IMG/VR virus record: IMGVR_UViG_3300044955_000080
Coordinates: 1 to 36,390 of that record
Origin: a virus
Reading direction: 5' to 3' (one strand)
Length of the DNA stretch: 36,390 bases
Below, in pieces: positions 22,143-30,500 of the stretch. The number at the start of each line of letters is the position of its first letter. The first letter of the stretch is position 1. The position numbers were made by a program, and so were the translations under genes. Under the pieces are notes generated by a model. That model saw only the letters and a list, made by a program, of their open reading frames with translations, was not told where the DNA came from and did no database searches.

Positions 22143-22686
22143 GCAACCAAACGATATTATCAGTTCAGACCTTGACTCTGATATGAAAAATAGTTGGGGT
22201 ACTGATCCTGTAATTTTTGAGGCAATGAACAAAGAATTCAACTTTGCTCTTGATGCGGCGGCAAATGACAGCAATCACAAATGTTCGTTTTATTTCACCA
22301 AAGAAGATAACGCGCTTGAAATTGATTGGTCACATCATCTTGAAGATTATGGCATGCGCCCGGTATGGATTAACCCACCTTACGGGAAAGGCTTTATCAA
22401 GGAATTTATGAACAAGTGTATTGAGCAAAAAGAAAAAGGCGTTACTTCTGTTCTTCTTGTTCCGGCTACGCTTGACGCTCAATGGCTGCCTATCAATGAA
22501 ATATCTGAGATCAGAATTGTAACTGGTGGAAGGCTTAGTTTTTATCACCCGATTAGTGGGAAAAAGGTTAACGGTAATACTAAAGGGTCAATGTTTGTTA
22601 TATTCAGGCCGTCAAAAATGCCTTGTGTTGTTCGTATGATTGATAGAAATGAATTATTGGAGATAGGAAAATGTCAGCAAGCTTAA
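22132..22686 (+). CDS. dam: Phage Dam-type N6-adenine DNA methyltransferase
   Basis: 184 residues of the phage N-6-adenine methyltransferase (Dam) family: SWGTDPVIFEAMNKEFNFAL (21-40) and DAAAND, which form the SAM-binding part, and the catalytic WINPPYGKGF (NPPY at 81-84), then LLVPATLDAQW. It would methylate adenine, probably in GATC, protecting phage DNA from host restriction or modulating replication or packaging. It overlaps the loader-like gene by 11 bases. The phage carries a second methyltransferase-like domain within its giant virion protein. Confidence 0.93.
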   Translation: MASKQPNDIISSDLDSDMKNSWGTDPVIFEAMNKEFNFALDAAANDSNHKCSFYFTKEDNALEIDWSHHLEDYGMRPVWINPPYGKGFIKEFMNKCIEQKEKGVTSVLLVPATLDAQWLPINEISEIRIVTGGRLSFYHPISGKKVNGNTKGSMFVIFRPSKMPCVVRMIDRNELLEIGKCQQA

Positions 22687-22904
22687 GTTGGGTACCTAAA
22701 CCAGAAAGGGAAGAAAACTTTTTTGGCCGAGGGTCAAGTTTAGAAAAAGCGATCAGTGAAACATTTGGCGCTTTACCTGTAACGCTAAACCATGATCACA
22801 TTGAAAAGTTAGAGGTTATTAAAAATTGTGGTTATGAAGATATTAACGAAGTTATCAACGCTATTTATAAATATGGTCGCGTTGAAATTAACAGTCATTA
22901 CTAA
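22671..22904 (+). CDS. Hypothetical protein (77 aa)
   Basis: A 77-residue protein (MSASLSWVPKPEREENFFGR start; C-terminal VIKNCGYEDINEVINAIYKY). It overlaps the dam end by 16 bases, with AGG just upstream. No motif recognised and no membrane segment. The helical C-terminus could mediate an interaction. Function unassigned. Confidence 0.6.
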   Translation: MSASLSWVPKPEREENFFGRGSSLEKAISETFGALPVTLNHDHIEKLEVIKNCGYEDINEVINAIYKYGRVEINSHY

Positions 22905-22936
22905 ATAAAAAACCGCTAACCAATTAAGACTAGCGG
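22905..22936 (-). terminator. Leftward (antisense) intrinsic terminator within the early operon
   Basis: CCGCTA (22913-22918) pairs with TAGCGG (22931-22936) across a 12-base loop. On the minus strand the stem is followed by TTTTTTATTTAG, a normal terminator tail. On the plus strand it has no T run, so the rightward operon would pass. It would stop leftward transcription entering from the tailspike side before it crosses the replication genes. Confidence 0.6.
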
Positions 22937-22982
22937 CTACAACATGAAAATACTACGTCCAAGCAGCATAGGAACTATAGCA

Positions 22983-23249
22983 ATGAACACTGAAAAAATC
23001 TATTTAGAATTTGAAAGTAAAGAATTTGAATGTGAGGTTAGTTTTAACTTCACCAAAGGCGAACCAAGAATAACGCATCTTTTGCCAGAGGATTGTTGCG
23101 AAGGCTCACCAGATGAATATGAAATAACTGAGTTATACATTCATTTAGAATCAAAGCGCCTTGGCGTTGAAGCTCACGATATTGGATTTCTTATTGACTC
23201 GCTTAGCGAAGAGATAATTGAGCAACTTGAGGAAATTCGCAATGGCTGA
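22983..23249 (+). CDS. Hypothetical acidic protein (88 aa)
   Basis: 88 residues from the ATG at 22983 (TAGGA 9 nt upstream); an earlier ATG at 22944 would add 13 residues but has a weaker site and lies next to the hairpin. Very acidic (KIYLEFESKEFECEV at start, SEEIIEQLEEIRNG at end). Two adjacent Cys (EDCCEG). No motif recognised; acidic small early proteins sometimes mimic DNA or bind host enzymes, but that is not supported here. Confidence 0.6.
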   Translation: MNTEKIYLEFESKEFECEVSFNFTKGEPRITHLLPEDCCEGSPDEYEITELYIHLESKRLGVEAHDIGFLIDSLSEEIIEQLEEIRNG

Positions 23250-23829
23250 ATTATCTTTTATAAAAACCAATGTTGGCCTAATTCCTCACACTGAGCACGA
23301 CAAAGAAACTTTCAATAAATGGAAGCTTGGCGCTGTTATCGTTGGAAACTTTAAGCAGATCAGGAACCCAAGGTTTCACAAGAAGTTTTTCGCTCTATTG
23401 AACTTAACTTTTGATTATTATGAACCTTCAAGTGGCGTATTAACGGCAGATGAAAAGCGCATTGCCACAAAAATTTTTATGACGCTTGATAATCATAATA
23501 ACAAAAATGGTTTCTTTATCGACTTTGGGCGCGAGTTTATGAGAGCTGAAAGCGAAGAGCGCCGGGCGACTATTGAAAGCATTGAAAAGGCTTTTGAACC
23601 TTTCCGTAAATGGCTAACTATTGAAGCTGGCTTTTATGATGAAATACCCGTACCCGGTGGAGTAGTCAAAGAAGCTAAATCAATAAGCTTTGCCAAAATG
23701 GACGAAATTGAATTTAGCCAGTTGTACAAAGCTGTTTTTGATGTTTGCTGGCGTTTTGTTCTTAGTCGCGTTTTCAAGAGCGAACATGAAGCAGAAGAGG
23801 CGGCAATTGCTTTGCTGAATTTCAATTGA
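23242..23829 (+). CDS. DUF1367 family protein
   Basis: 195 residues from the ATG at 23242 (GAGG upstream, overlap with the previous stop). It has the DUF1367 pattern: MAELSFIKTNVGLIPHTEHD, WKLGAVIVGNFKQIRNPRFH then KKFFALLNLTFDYYE, and FAKMDEIEFSQLYKAVFDVC with WRFVL near the C-terminus. The family occurs in lambdoid and related phages in the nin-like region beside NinG; its function is not established, though recombination or replication help is usually suggested. Confidence 0.88.
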   Translation: MAELSFIKTNVGLIPHTEHDKETFNKWKLGAVIVGNFKQIRNPRFHKKFFALLNLTFDYYEPSSGVLTADEKRIATKIFMTLDNHNNKNGFFIDFGREFMRAESEERRATIESIEKAFEPFRKWLTIEAGFYDEIPVPGGVVKEAKSISFAKMDEIEFSQLYKAVFDVCWRFVLSRVFKSEHEAEEAAIALLNFN

Positions 23830-24095
23830 TTTATCCGCTTTACTATCACGGAAGATCAAAGACTAATAGCGACAAGGATTTTATTTTAAGAAGAATGGCG
23901 GTAATACCTGAACAGTATCAGCAACGTGTAGCAGATAAGTACGAGCGAATTTTTAGAAGTCGCCAAACTGGTTTCAGGAAGAACGCCAATACTTACCTTC
24001 ACCGTGTAGCTTGCTGGTTTAGGTACCGAAGAAACAAGAAACAGGAGCAAAGCATAAATGCGATTAATAAAATCAAGAAAGCTTCATCAGTGTAA
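23826..24095 (+). CDS. Hypothetical basic protein (89 aa), TTG start
   Basis: Up to 89 residues if it starts at TTG 23826, which overlaps the DUF1367 stop and would be translated by coupling; the first ATG is at 23895 and would leave 66 residues. The sequence (IYPLYYHGRSKTNSDKDFIL, then YQQRVADKYERIFRSRQTGF) is basic and looks like a conserved nin-region protein of gammaproteobacterial phages. Function unknown. Its end overlaps the zinc-ribbon gene. Confidence 0.55.
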   Translation: MIYPLYYHGRSKTNSDKDFILRRMAVIPEQYQQRVADKYERIFRSRQTGFRKNANTYLHRVACWFRYRRNKKQEQSINAINKIKKASSV

Positions 24096-24255
24096 AAAGT
24101 GCCGTGAAGATATTTGGCCCGGTACTTTGTGTTATCCATTAAGAAGAAAGCAATACTTTTGCTTCAAGTGTGGTTATAACCGAAAGCCAAAAAAGCAAAC
24201 ATTCATCATTAAATTATTGAACTGGCTAGGTGCTCATGGCGAACAAAAAGCGTAA
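24058..24255 (+). CDS. Small zinc-ribbon protein (65 aa)
   Basis: 65 residues with two Cys pairs, QCKKC (Cys12, Cys15) and FCFKCG (Cys35, Cys38), a zinc-ribbon, then a basic end. AGGAG upstream. It lies immediately before ninG and overlaps it. Such basic zinc-ribbon proteins are common in lambdoid nin regions and may bind nucleic acid. No specific function can be assigned. Confidence 0.65.
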   Translation: MRLIKSRKLHQCKKCREDIWPGTLCYPLRRKQYFCFKCGYNRKPKKQTFIIKLLNWLGAHGEQKA

Positions 24256-24859
24256 ATGTAAACAGTGTGGTGAATACAAACTTGCTGAAGAAGGTATTAA
24301 AACGCCGTTAGCTTGGTTTTGTTGTCACGATCACGCCGTTTTGTTTGCTCAGGATAAGCAAGCGAAGCAGAAACAAAAGCAAATAGCCAAGGCCAAGCAA
24401 TCACAAGCCAAAAAAGAAAAAGCCGCCAGAGCTGATTTAAGGGCGCGTAAAGAGAAACTTAAAACGGCTGGCGATTACATCAAAGAAGCGCAAGCAGCGG
24501 TTAATAAATACATTAGGCTTCGTGATCATGGTAAGCCTTGTATTAGTTGCGGCTCATTACCTGATCAAAAATCTGGCGGCACAATTGACGCAGGACATTA
24601 TCGATCAAGAGGCGCGGCTTCTCACTTGCGCTTTAATGTTCTTAATATCCATGCTCAATGCGTGAAATGTAACAGATTCAATTCTGGCAATGCCATTGAT
24701 TACAGAATAAACCTGATCAAGAAAATAGGCATTGAACTTGTTGATAAACTTGAATCTGATAACCAGCCAAGAAAGTTCACCATTGAATACCTAAAAAGAA
24801 TAAAGCGCATTTTCAATAAACGCGCTTTACGATTACAGAAGAGAATTGCCCGGCGTTAA
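24236..24859 (+). CDS. ninG: NinG (Rap-like) recombination endonuclease
   Basis: 207 residues from the ATG at 24236. An N-terminal zinc motif (CKQCGEYK) and WFCCHDH are followed by a Lys-rich helix, then the NinG core: PCISCGSLPDQKSGGTIDAG then HYRSRGAASHLRFN, with Cys102, Cys105, His121, His130 and a QCVKCNRFNSGN pair (Cys142, Cys145). Lambda Rap/NinG is a Holliday-junction and branched-DNA endonuclease. It is the last rightward gene; its stop codon lies in the loop of the terminator hairpin. It complements ERF and YqaJ encoded on the other operon. Confidence 0.92.
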   Translation: MANKKRKCKQCGEYKLAEEGIKTPLAWFCCHDHAVLFAQDKQAKQKQKQIAKAKQSQAKKEKAARADLRARKEKLKTAGDYIKEAQAAVNKYIRLRDHGKPCISCGSLPDQKSGGTIDAGHYRSRGAASHLRFNVLNIHAQCVKCNRFNSGNAIDYRINLIKKIGIELVDKLESDNQPRKFTIEYLKRIKRIFNKRALRLQKRIARR

Positions 24860-24871
24860 CCGGGCTTTTTT
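24848..24871 (+). terminator. Rightward intrinsic terminator after ninG
   Basis: GCCCGG (24848-24853), a 6-base loop holding the ninG stop, CCGGGC (24860-24865), then a run of six T (24866-24871). It ends the rightward operon just before the convergent tailspike stop. On the minus strand there is no T run after the stem, so leftward transcripts from the tailspike gene are not expected to stop here. Confidence 0.9.
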
Positions 24872-27565
24872 CTACGCTGAAAAATCAACCGATATATCAG
24901 TTATGATCATCGGCAACGAATCAGACTGAGCTTTAAACGCTCCAAATCCATAGCCACCAGCGTATATTTCGTTTGGTATATTAGTCATAACGGCAATGTT
25001 ATTAGTAATACCAGTTGATATATTTGTCATTTGAACAAATACGTCAGTGTTGCCTATGGCGTTATGAACAACTGAAATATAGTAAATGTTATCAGTAACT
25101 ATCGTTGACAGATCAGTGCCGGAAGTGGCGCTTGCTATCAATGTTTCAGTTGTCACTTCGCCGTTTGAGTTTGTAGCGTCAGCTCTATAAAGTTCAACGT
25201 CAGTGCCAGAGAACTTCAAAACATTGTAACAATCAAAGTCTTTAAACGCCCTGTTACCGTTCCAGTATATGTTTCGGTTGTGGAGGGTGTTGGCTTTGAA
25301 AGTTAGCAGCGTTGTTTCAAGTATCTTGCTGAAGTGATAATTTTCACGACTAAAGTGATTTTCAGACCATTGTATTGAGCTAGAAGCACCAGAAGATATT
25401 TTCCTAATATCTTTATGCTGAACATTCTGATCAAACAAAACAAAGCCAGAGGACACGGTTTCTTTAATGGTGTCGCGCTCATTTCTTGGCTCTATTCTCA
25501 AGAAGCCTAAGCTTTGGTTAGAGTAAACAGCATCTTCAGGGGCAGTAACATTTATCTGATTTAAACCAACTTTAAGCCTTGCTAACAACTGGTGAGAACC
25601 AGAGAACCACGGCGTTCCTTGGCCTATATCTGTAATGCCTTGGTTGTCAGCAAAGAAGCGAGCCTTCTTACTTGAAATGTCAGAATAATTAATAACTTCA
25701 AGTTTTGAAATTCTATTGTCGGCCTTTTGGTCATTGCCAAAGCTAAGCATATCGTAAGTAAGATCCATAGGCTCTTCACAAAAAACAAATATGCGGTACA
25801 TGAACTGATTATTAACAACCGGGTTCCAGCGATAATAAAAAGAAGTTCTTGTTACAACAAAGTCATTATCAATTGAAGGCCAAATTACTGAGCCTTGATC
25901 AGTACCTAAAGTTATAGGGTATGGATTACCAGCAGTGAACTTATATGTTTCGCCGCCTTTAATCCATTTAACTAAAGGGTGTAACCAAGCTGTCATCCAT
26001 GAGGCAATATGAGCGTGACCCTTATCATTAGGGTGAACGCCATCAGTAGCAAGAACCTCAGTAAAATCCTTGTCTTGTTCAAAAGCTTTTTCAACATAAT
26101 TTTCAAGCGCCAACCGTAAGCTTAATTGCTCTAGGTTGTATTTCTCTCTCAATCTTTGGTTGATTGATTCAATGATTGAAATTGACTGATCGTTTTGTCT
26201 TCCACTAACGCCCGTACCAGTGCGCTGAAAGTTAAGAACCGGATCGTTAATGTAAGGCTGAATACCACGCTCAAAACATTCAATGATAAGCAACTCCATC
26301 TTCCATTCGTAAGACTCTCGAATTGAAGGTATATCGTTAAGATTAATACTGTCAGAAGTACCCCAAGATAACGCGATTGCTTTAACGTCTGAAAAGTCTT
26401 GGTTGTTTAGACCGTCATTAAAGCCAAAAAATACACGATGAAAACACTTGTTACCAAAGTTGTTTTTCAGACTCATTGAGTCGAAGCCAGTGTTATAAAT
26501 AGCAAGGTTGGCACTACCGATCATTAAGTTAAGATTTCCTTCTAACTCTCTAGGGTAAGCGTTAGGTGAATCATTCATAACAATTGGCGAACTAAAGTTG
26601 CCAACACTGCCATCAACAAAACTAGCAACATGATCAGTTGTGGTTGCGCCGTCTGTTGTGCTATCACCATAAAAAGCCATAGGGTACTTTTCACCAGCAA
26701 GCCATCTAGCGGTAATATCGTAAAGCGTTGATATAGTGTCGTATGAATTAACGGCGTAACCATTTTCAGCGTACTTTTCAATTATCTCATAGTTTGCTTG
26801 ACCGCCTGATTCTGTCCAGCCAACCTGTCTAGGTGTTGTTATATTGTTTGGATTAGCAAACAAGCCATTGCCAAGATCAATTCCAAATAAATCAGAGCTA
26901 GTTGAAATAAAGTATTCAATGCCGCCACCATCAGCAATGGCGTAATATCCTTTTGTCTTTACAGCGTCACCGTTATTAAGCGACTCAGCAAGATCAATCA
27001 TATCCTGAACAGTATCAGCTTCGATTGTTGGCGATAGTGAAGGTGGTAATGATTCAGGGCTTACAATAGAAACGCAAACTGACTCTATATTTACAGAAAC
27101 ATTACTTGTTTTTACTACTACCGTAGTTTCGCCGCCGCCATAAGATGAAGATTCAATTGTTGCGTAGGCAAAATTAGAACCATCATTCATTCTTACTCGT
27201 CTATCGGCAACGTACTTATCAGTAACATTACCTGTTATTTTGAATGAGGTAGGGCTTAGGTATGTAGCAGCAAAGCAGTTAATCCACTCACTTGCTTGAG
27301 CTGCGGTAACTGGATCACTTGACCATATTTCATTATCGTCTTTATCTTTGAGCACCATTTTGTAAGAGCCATCAAGATAAACATCAGCATAACCTTCGCC
27401 GTTAAGAATCACCGGGTTTGTGTTAGCTGTTATCTGATCTTCAGTCTTATAGGTGTCTTTTGGTGAATTTGTTCTGGCTTCGTAAGTATAAAGCTTACCG
27501 AAAGCAAGAGGTTTGCCGTTTCTATCCCAAGCGTAAAACTTAGGGCCTATCATTGCTACAGCCAT
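24872..27565 (-). CDS. Tailspike with P22-type head-binding and SGNH hydrolase domains
   Basis: 897 residues. The first ~100 match the P22 tailspike head-binding domain (IGPKFYAWDRNGKPLAFGKL, SPKDTYKTEDQITANTNPVI, DVYLDGSYKMVL). A following segment (VQDMIDLAESLNNGDAVKTK, YYAIADGGG) is the usual beta-helix cap motif. Then an SGNH/GDSL-like catalytic domain: GDSTTDG with Ser302 and a late DGVHPNDKGH with Asp508 and His511, the esterase triad. The C-terminal 350 residues are beta-rich. It probably deacetylates or cleaves surface polysaccharide during attachment. AGGAG lies upstream; the start is 3 bases after the giant gene stop. Confidence 0.88.
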   Translation of the reverse strand: MAVAMIGPKFYAWDRNGKPLAFGKLYTYEARTNSPKDTYKTEDQITANTNPVILNGEGYADVYLDGSYKMVLKDKDDNEIWSSDPVTAAQASEWINCFAATYLSPTSFKITGNVTDKYVADRRVRMNDGSNFAYATIESSSYGGGETTVVVKTSNVSVNIESVCVSIVSPESLPPSLSPTIEADTVQDMIDLAESLNNGDAVKTKGYYAIADGGGIEYFISTSSDLFGIDLGNGLFANPNNITTPRQVGWTESGGQANYEIIEKYAENGYAVNSYDTISTLYDITARWLAGEKYPMAFYGDSTTDGATTTDHVASFVDGSVGNFSSPIVMNDSPNAYPRELEGNLNLMIGSANLAIYNTGFDSMSLKNNFGNKCFHRVFFGFNDGLNNQDFSDVKAIALSWGTSDSINLNDIPSIRESYEWKMELLIIECFERGIQPYINDPVLNFQRTGTGVSGRQNDQSISIIESINQRLREKYNLEQLSLRLALENYVEKAFEQDKDFTEVLATDGVHPNDKGHAHIASWMTAWLHPLVKWIKGGETYKFTAGNPYPITLGTDQGSVIWPSIDNDFVVTRTSFYYRWNPVVNNQFMYRIFVFCEEPMDLTYDMLSFGNDQKADNRISKLEVINYSDISSKKARFFADNQGITDIGQGTPWFSGSHQLLARLKVGLNQINVTAPEDAVYSNQSLGFLRIEPRNERDTIKETVSSGFVLFDQNVQHKDIRKISSGASSSIQWSENHFSRENYHFSKILETTLLTFKANTLHNRNIYWNGNRAFKDFDCYNVLKFSGTDVELYRADATNSNGEVTTETLIASATSGTDLSTIVTDNIYYISVVHNAIGNTDVFVQMTNISTGITNNIAVMTNIPNEIYAGGYGFGAFKAQSDSLPMIITDISVDFSA

Positions 27566-27567
27566 GA

Positions 27568-30500
27568 TTATTTCTCCTGTTTAAAATTTTCTGATTCTTG
27601 CTTTGCTTTCTGTAAAGCTTTATCAGCCTGTAAATAGTATTTCATAAATGCGTCATTTCGGCTATTCCATAGCTGATCTAGCTTGGCTCGCTTCTCAGCA
27701 CCAGTTAAATTTTTATCATGCTTAACTTTAAGTTCAGCGGTTTTTATACCGTCTTTACCGTACATGAGCTTTATTAATTGGTTCATGGAATCATTAAGGC
27801 CAAACAAAACTTCCTTTTCCTTGGCTGATAAACCAAAGAAACGGTCATCTTTGAAACGCTGATCAGCTTTCATTTGACCTTTGATAGCCCGGCGAACATC
27901 TACTTGCTGTCTAAAAGTTGAAACAACACGATCAGATTTTTCTTTAAGGTCAAAGAACTTTTCCATTGCTGCGGTTGCTGGCCTTACATCAGGCGTTAAG
28001 AAGCGGCGCAAGAAAATATTATCTGAAGCTTTACTGTCAGGTTTTTCGCCAAACTTCTCTTCATCCCAAAGCATATGATCAGTACCCCAAAGCAGATAGC
28101 CGCCAAGGTAGCCAGTGTAAGCCTTGAACATATGCTCAGCCTTAATAGGGCTAACACCTAAAGCTTCACCCATACGAACAAAGGTTTCAGAAGTGTTTGA
28201 AGTATATTGCTCAGTAGCTTCAACATCACTTAACGCTTTTGGCACAACTGGCGATCCTGTCCATTTCTCATTTCTTACCAGATCCCACCAGCCCGTCATC
28301 ATTGCCGGAGTGCCATCAATTCCATACATTTGCGTTAACGTCCAGATCATGCCATCAGCAAATTCAGCGCCTTTGTCATCTTCTACATATTTAGCAAATA
28401 ACTCAGGCATTGTTGCGTAAACAAAACCAACATCATAAGGGCGAGGTATTTTAACGAATTGACCATCACCGATCTTGATATGCCAGTTAGTTCTTTTTTC
28501 GTAATCCGGGATCGCTTTGTAATCTTCATCGTCTTTATTCACTAAGTAAAGAATAAGAGTTGGTACGGTGATCCCTAAGAACGCCTTCATAGCTAAAGCC
28601 GTTGGGTTGCCATCGTATTTCTTGCGAACTACCGCTTCCCTGAAAACTCTATCCTGTGATTGGATCATAGCGTTTAAGAATGGAACAGTGCGAATATAGC
28701 CAGTTAAAAACCTATTCGCTCCTAATACGCTAAAGTCGGTTGAGATCTCCCTAGCCTCAAAACCAGCGTCCATATCAGATTTCATATTCTTCTTAGCAAG
28801 TCTGAATTCACCAATGCGAGTTCCGTATTCAAAGGCACTGGCTATATTATCAATTGTAGACAATAGTTTTTCTGGCATTGTCATAACGCCAAATTCATCA
28901 AGCTTAACTCTGCGGCGAGCGGTGCCTTCTTTGGTCATTGCCTCAAGTCTTGAGGAATAACCGCCACCAGCTTTAATAAAATTCTGATAGTGTTCGTCTT
29001 TAGTTATAAACGAATACATACCCTTAAATGAATCAACAAAAGGTTTAAAATTGTTTTTACTAAGGAACGCCGCCCCGGTTGTATCACGAACTAAGTTAGC
29101 CCCGGTAAATTCAACGCCTAAAGTAATCATTCGAGTAAAGAAGTTCTTAACGCCAAACATTACATTCATAAAAGAGCTATAGCTTTCAGGGTTCATTGAA
29201 AGCAACATTTCTTGAAGCAATGGATCTTGAACTTCGTAATATTTAGGCTTTCCGTTAATGATAACTGAGTCAACGATATTACCAGACTCATTAACGCGAG
29301 GCTTAACGCCATGCTGCCAAAAAGTAAGTAAGTCTTTGCCAGCAAGCTCAAGGTCGCCATCAATAACAATACCATTAGCCTCAAGCACCTTGCCGATCTT
29401 GCTCTTCATTTCATCAGCGTAAACTTGTACTGGCTTGGAATCAGGCGCGATCTTAGTCGCAAATATGGCTCCATCCTTATGACCTGAAATATATTTATAA
29501 AGCCTTTGCTTGGCTCTATTGTTTAGCGCGGCTCTTACATTGGCTGTTATGCCATCTTGGATATTAACTAAAATATCATTGAGGTTAGCGGTACCGCCTT
29601 TTAATTTTTGGAAGCCGCCACCTACACCAGTTGGGCCACCAGCTAATTGATCGCGAATACGATTAAAAGGAACATAGTCTTTGTTCATGTTTTGCATGGT
29701 CTTACGACCTTCAGGCGTAATCATTCCGGCTTCTTCGTAAAAGTCCATCATGCGATCATTAAACGCTTGATAGTCTTTCTGGATAGACTCAAACACCGGG
29801 TAATCTTTACCAAGTCGCGCCCATTCTTTAGCGGTTTCTTTTGGTATTAAGTTTTCGCGACCTTGGCGGTGAAGTTCTAAAGCTCTTCGTCCGGCAAAGT
29901 AGCGAAGCAATACATCAATTTTCTGATCGCCTTTGTGCTCAGGTTTCAACTTGATTGATTTAACTGGCTCCAATACTTCATGTAGGCTCTTGCCTGTTTT
30001 TTGAAGGTCGCCTTTTTCATCAAAGTTAACGGTACCGTAATTCATAATGTAATCACTGATACCTTCTGAACCACCATTGGCAATACGGAATTGCTTCCAA
30101 GCCGATTCTTGAACATTGCCAATTTTACGAGAAAGCTCTTGCTCAACTTTTCTTGAGGCGTGAAAGCGGTCAATTACTTGCTGGCGAATACGCGAATCAC
30201 GGCGATAAGCCCATTCATCAAAGCGCTGTTTGAATGATGGATCCTTACCAATTAAAGCTTGGCCTAACTTATCCGGGCCTTGGAAGTAAAAACGGTGCAT
30301 GAGATCTTGCATATCACGCATAGGGTTTAATAACTTACGGTCACGAGCCATTAAGTTAGTAAACGCCTCATAGAACTTAGGCGCACGAATTAAAGCTTCT
30401 TGTGAATTGGTAAGCCATAAGCGAACAAACTCAGCAAAGCCTTCAATCTCCATTATCTTGTTGTCAGCATCGGTATAGCTAAGCGCCTTCACTTCTTCAA

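Noticed and set aside
24860-24872. Bidirectional terminator at the convergent ninG/tailspike ends
   Set aside because: Only the rightward strand has a T run after the stem.
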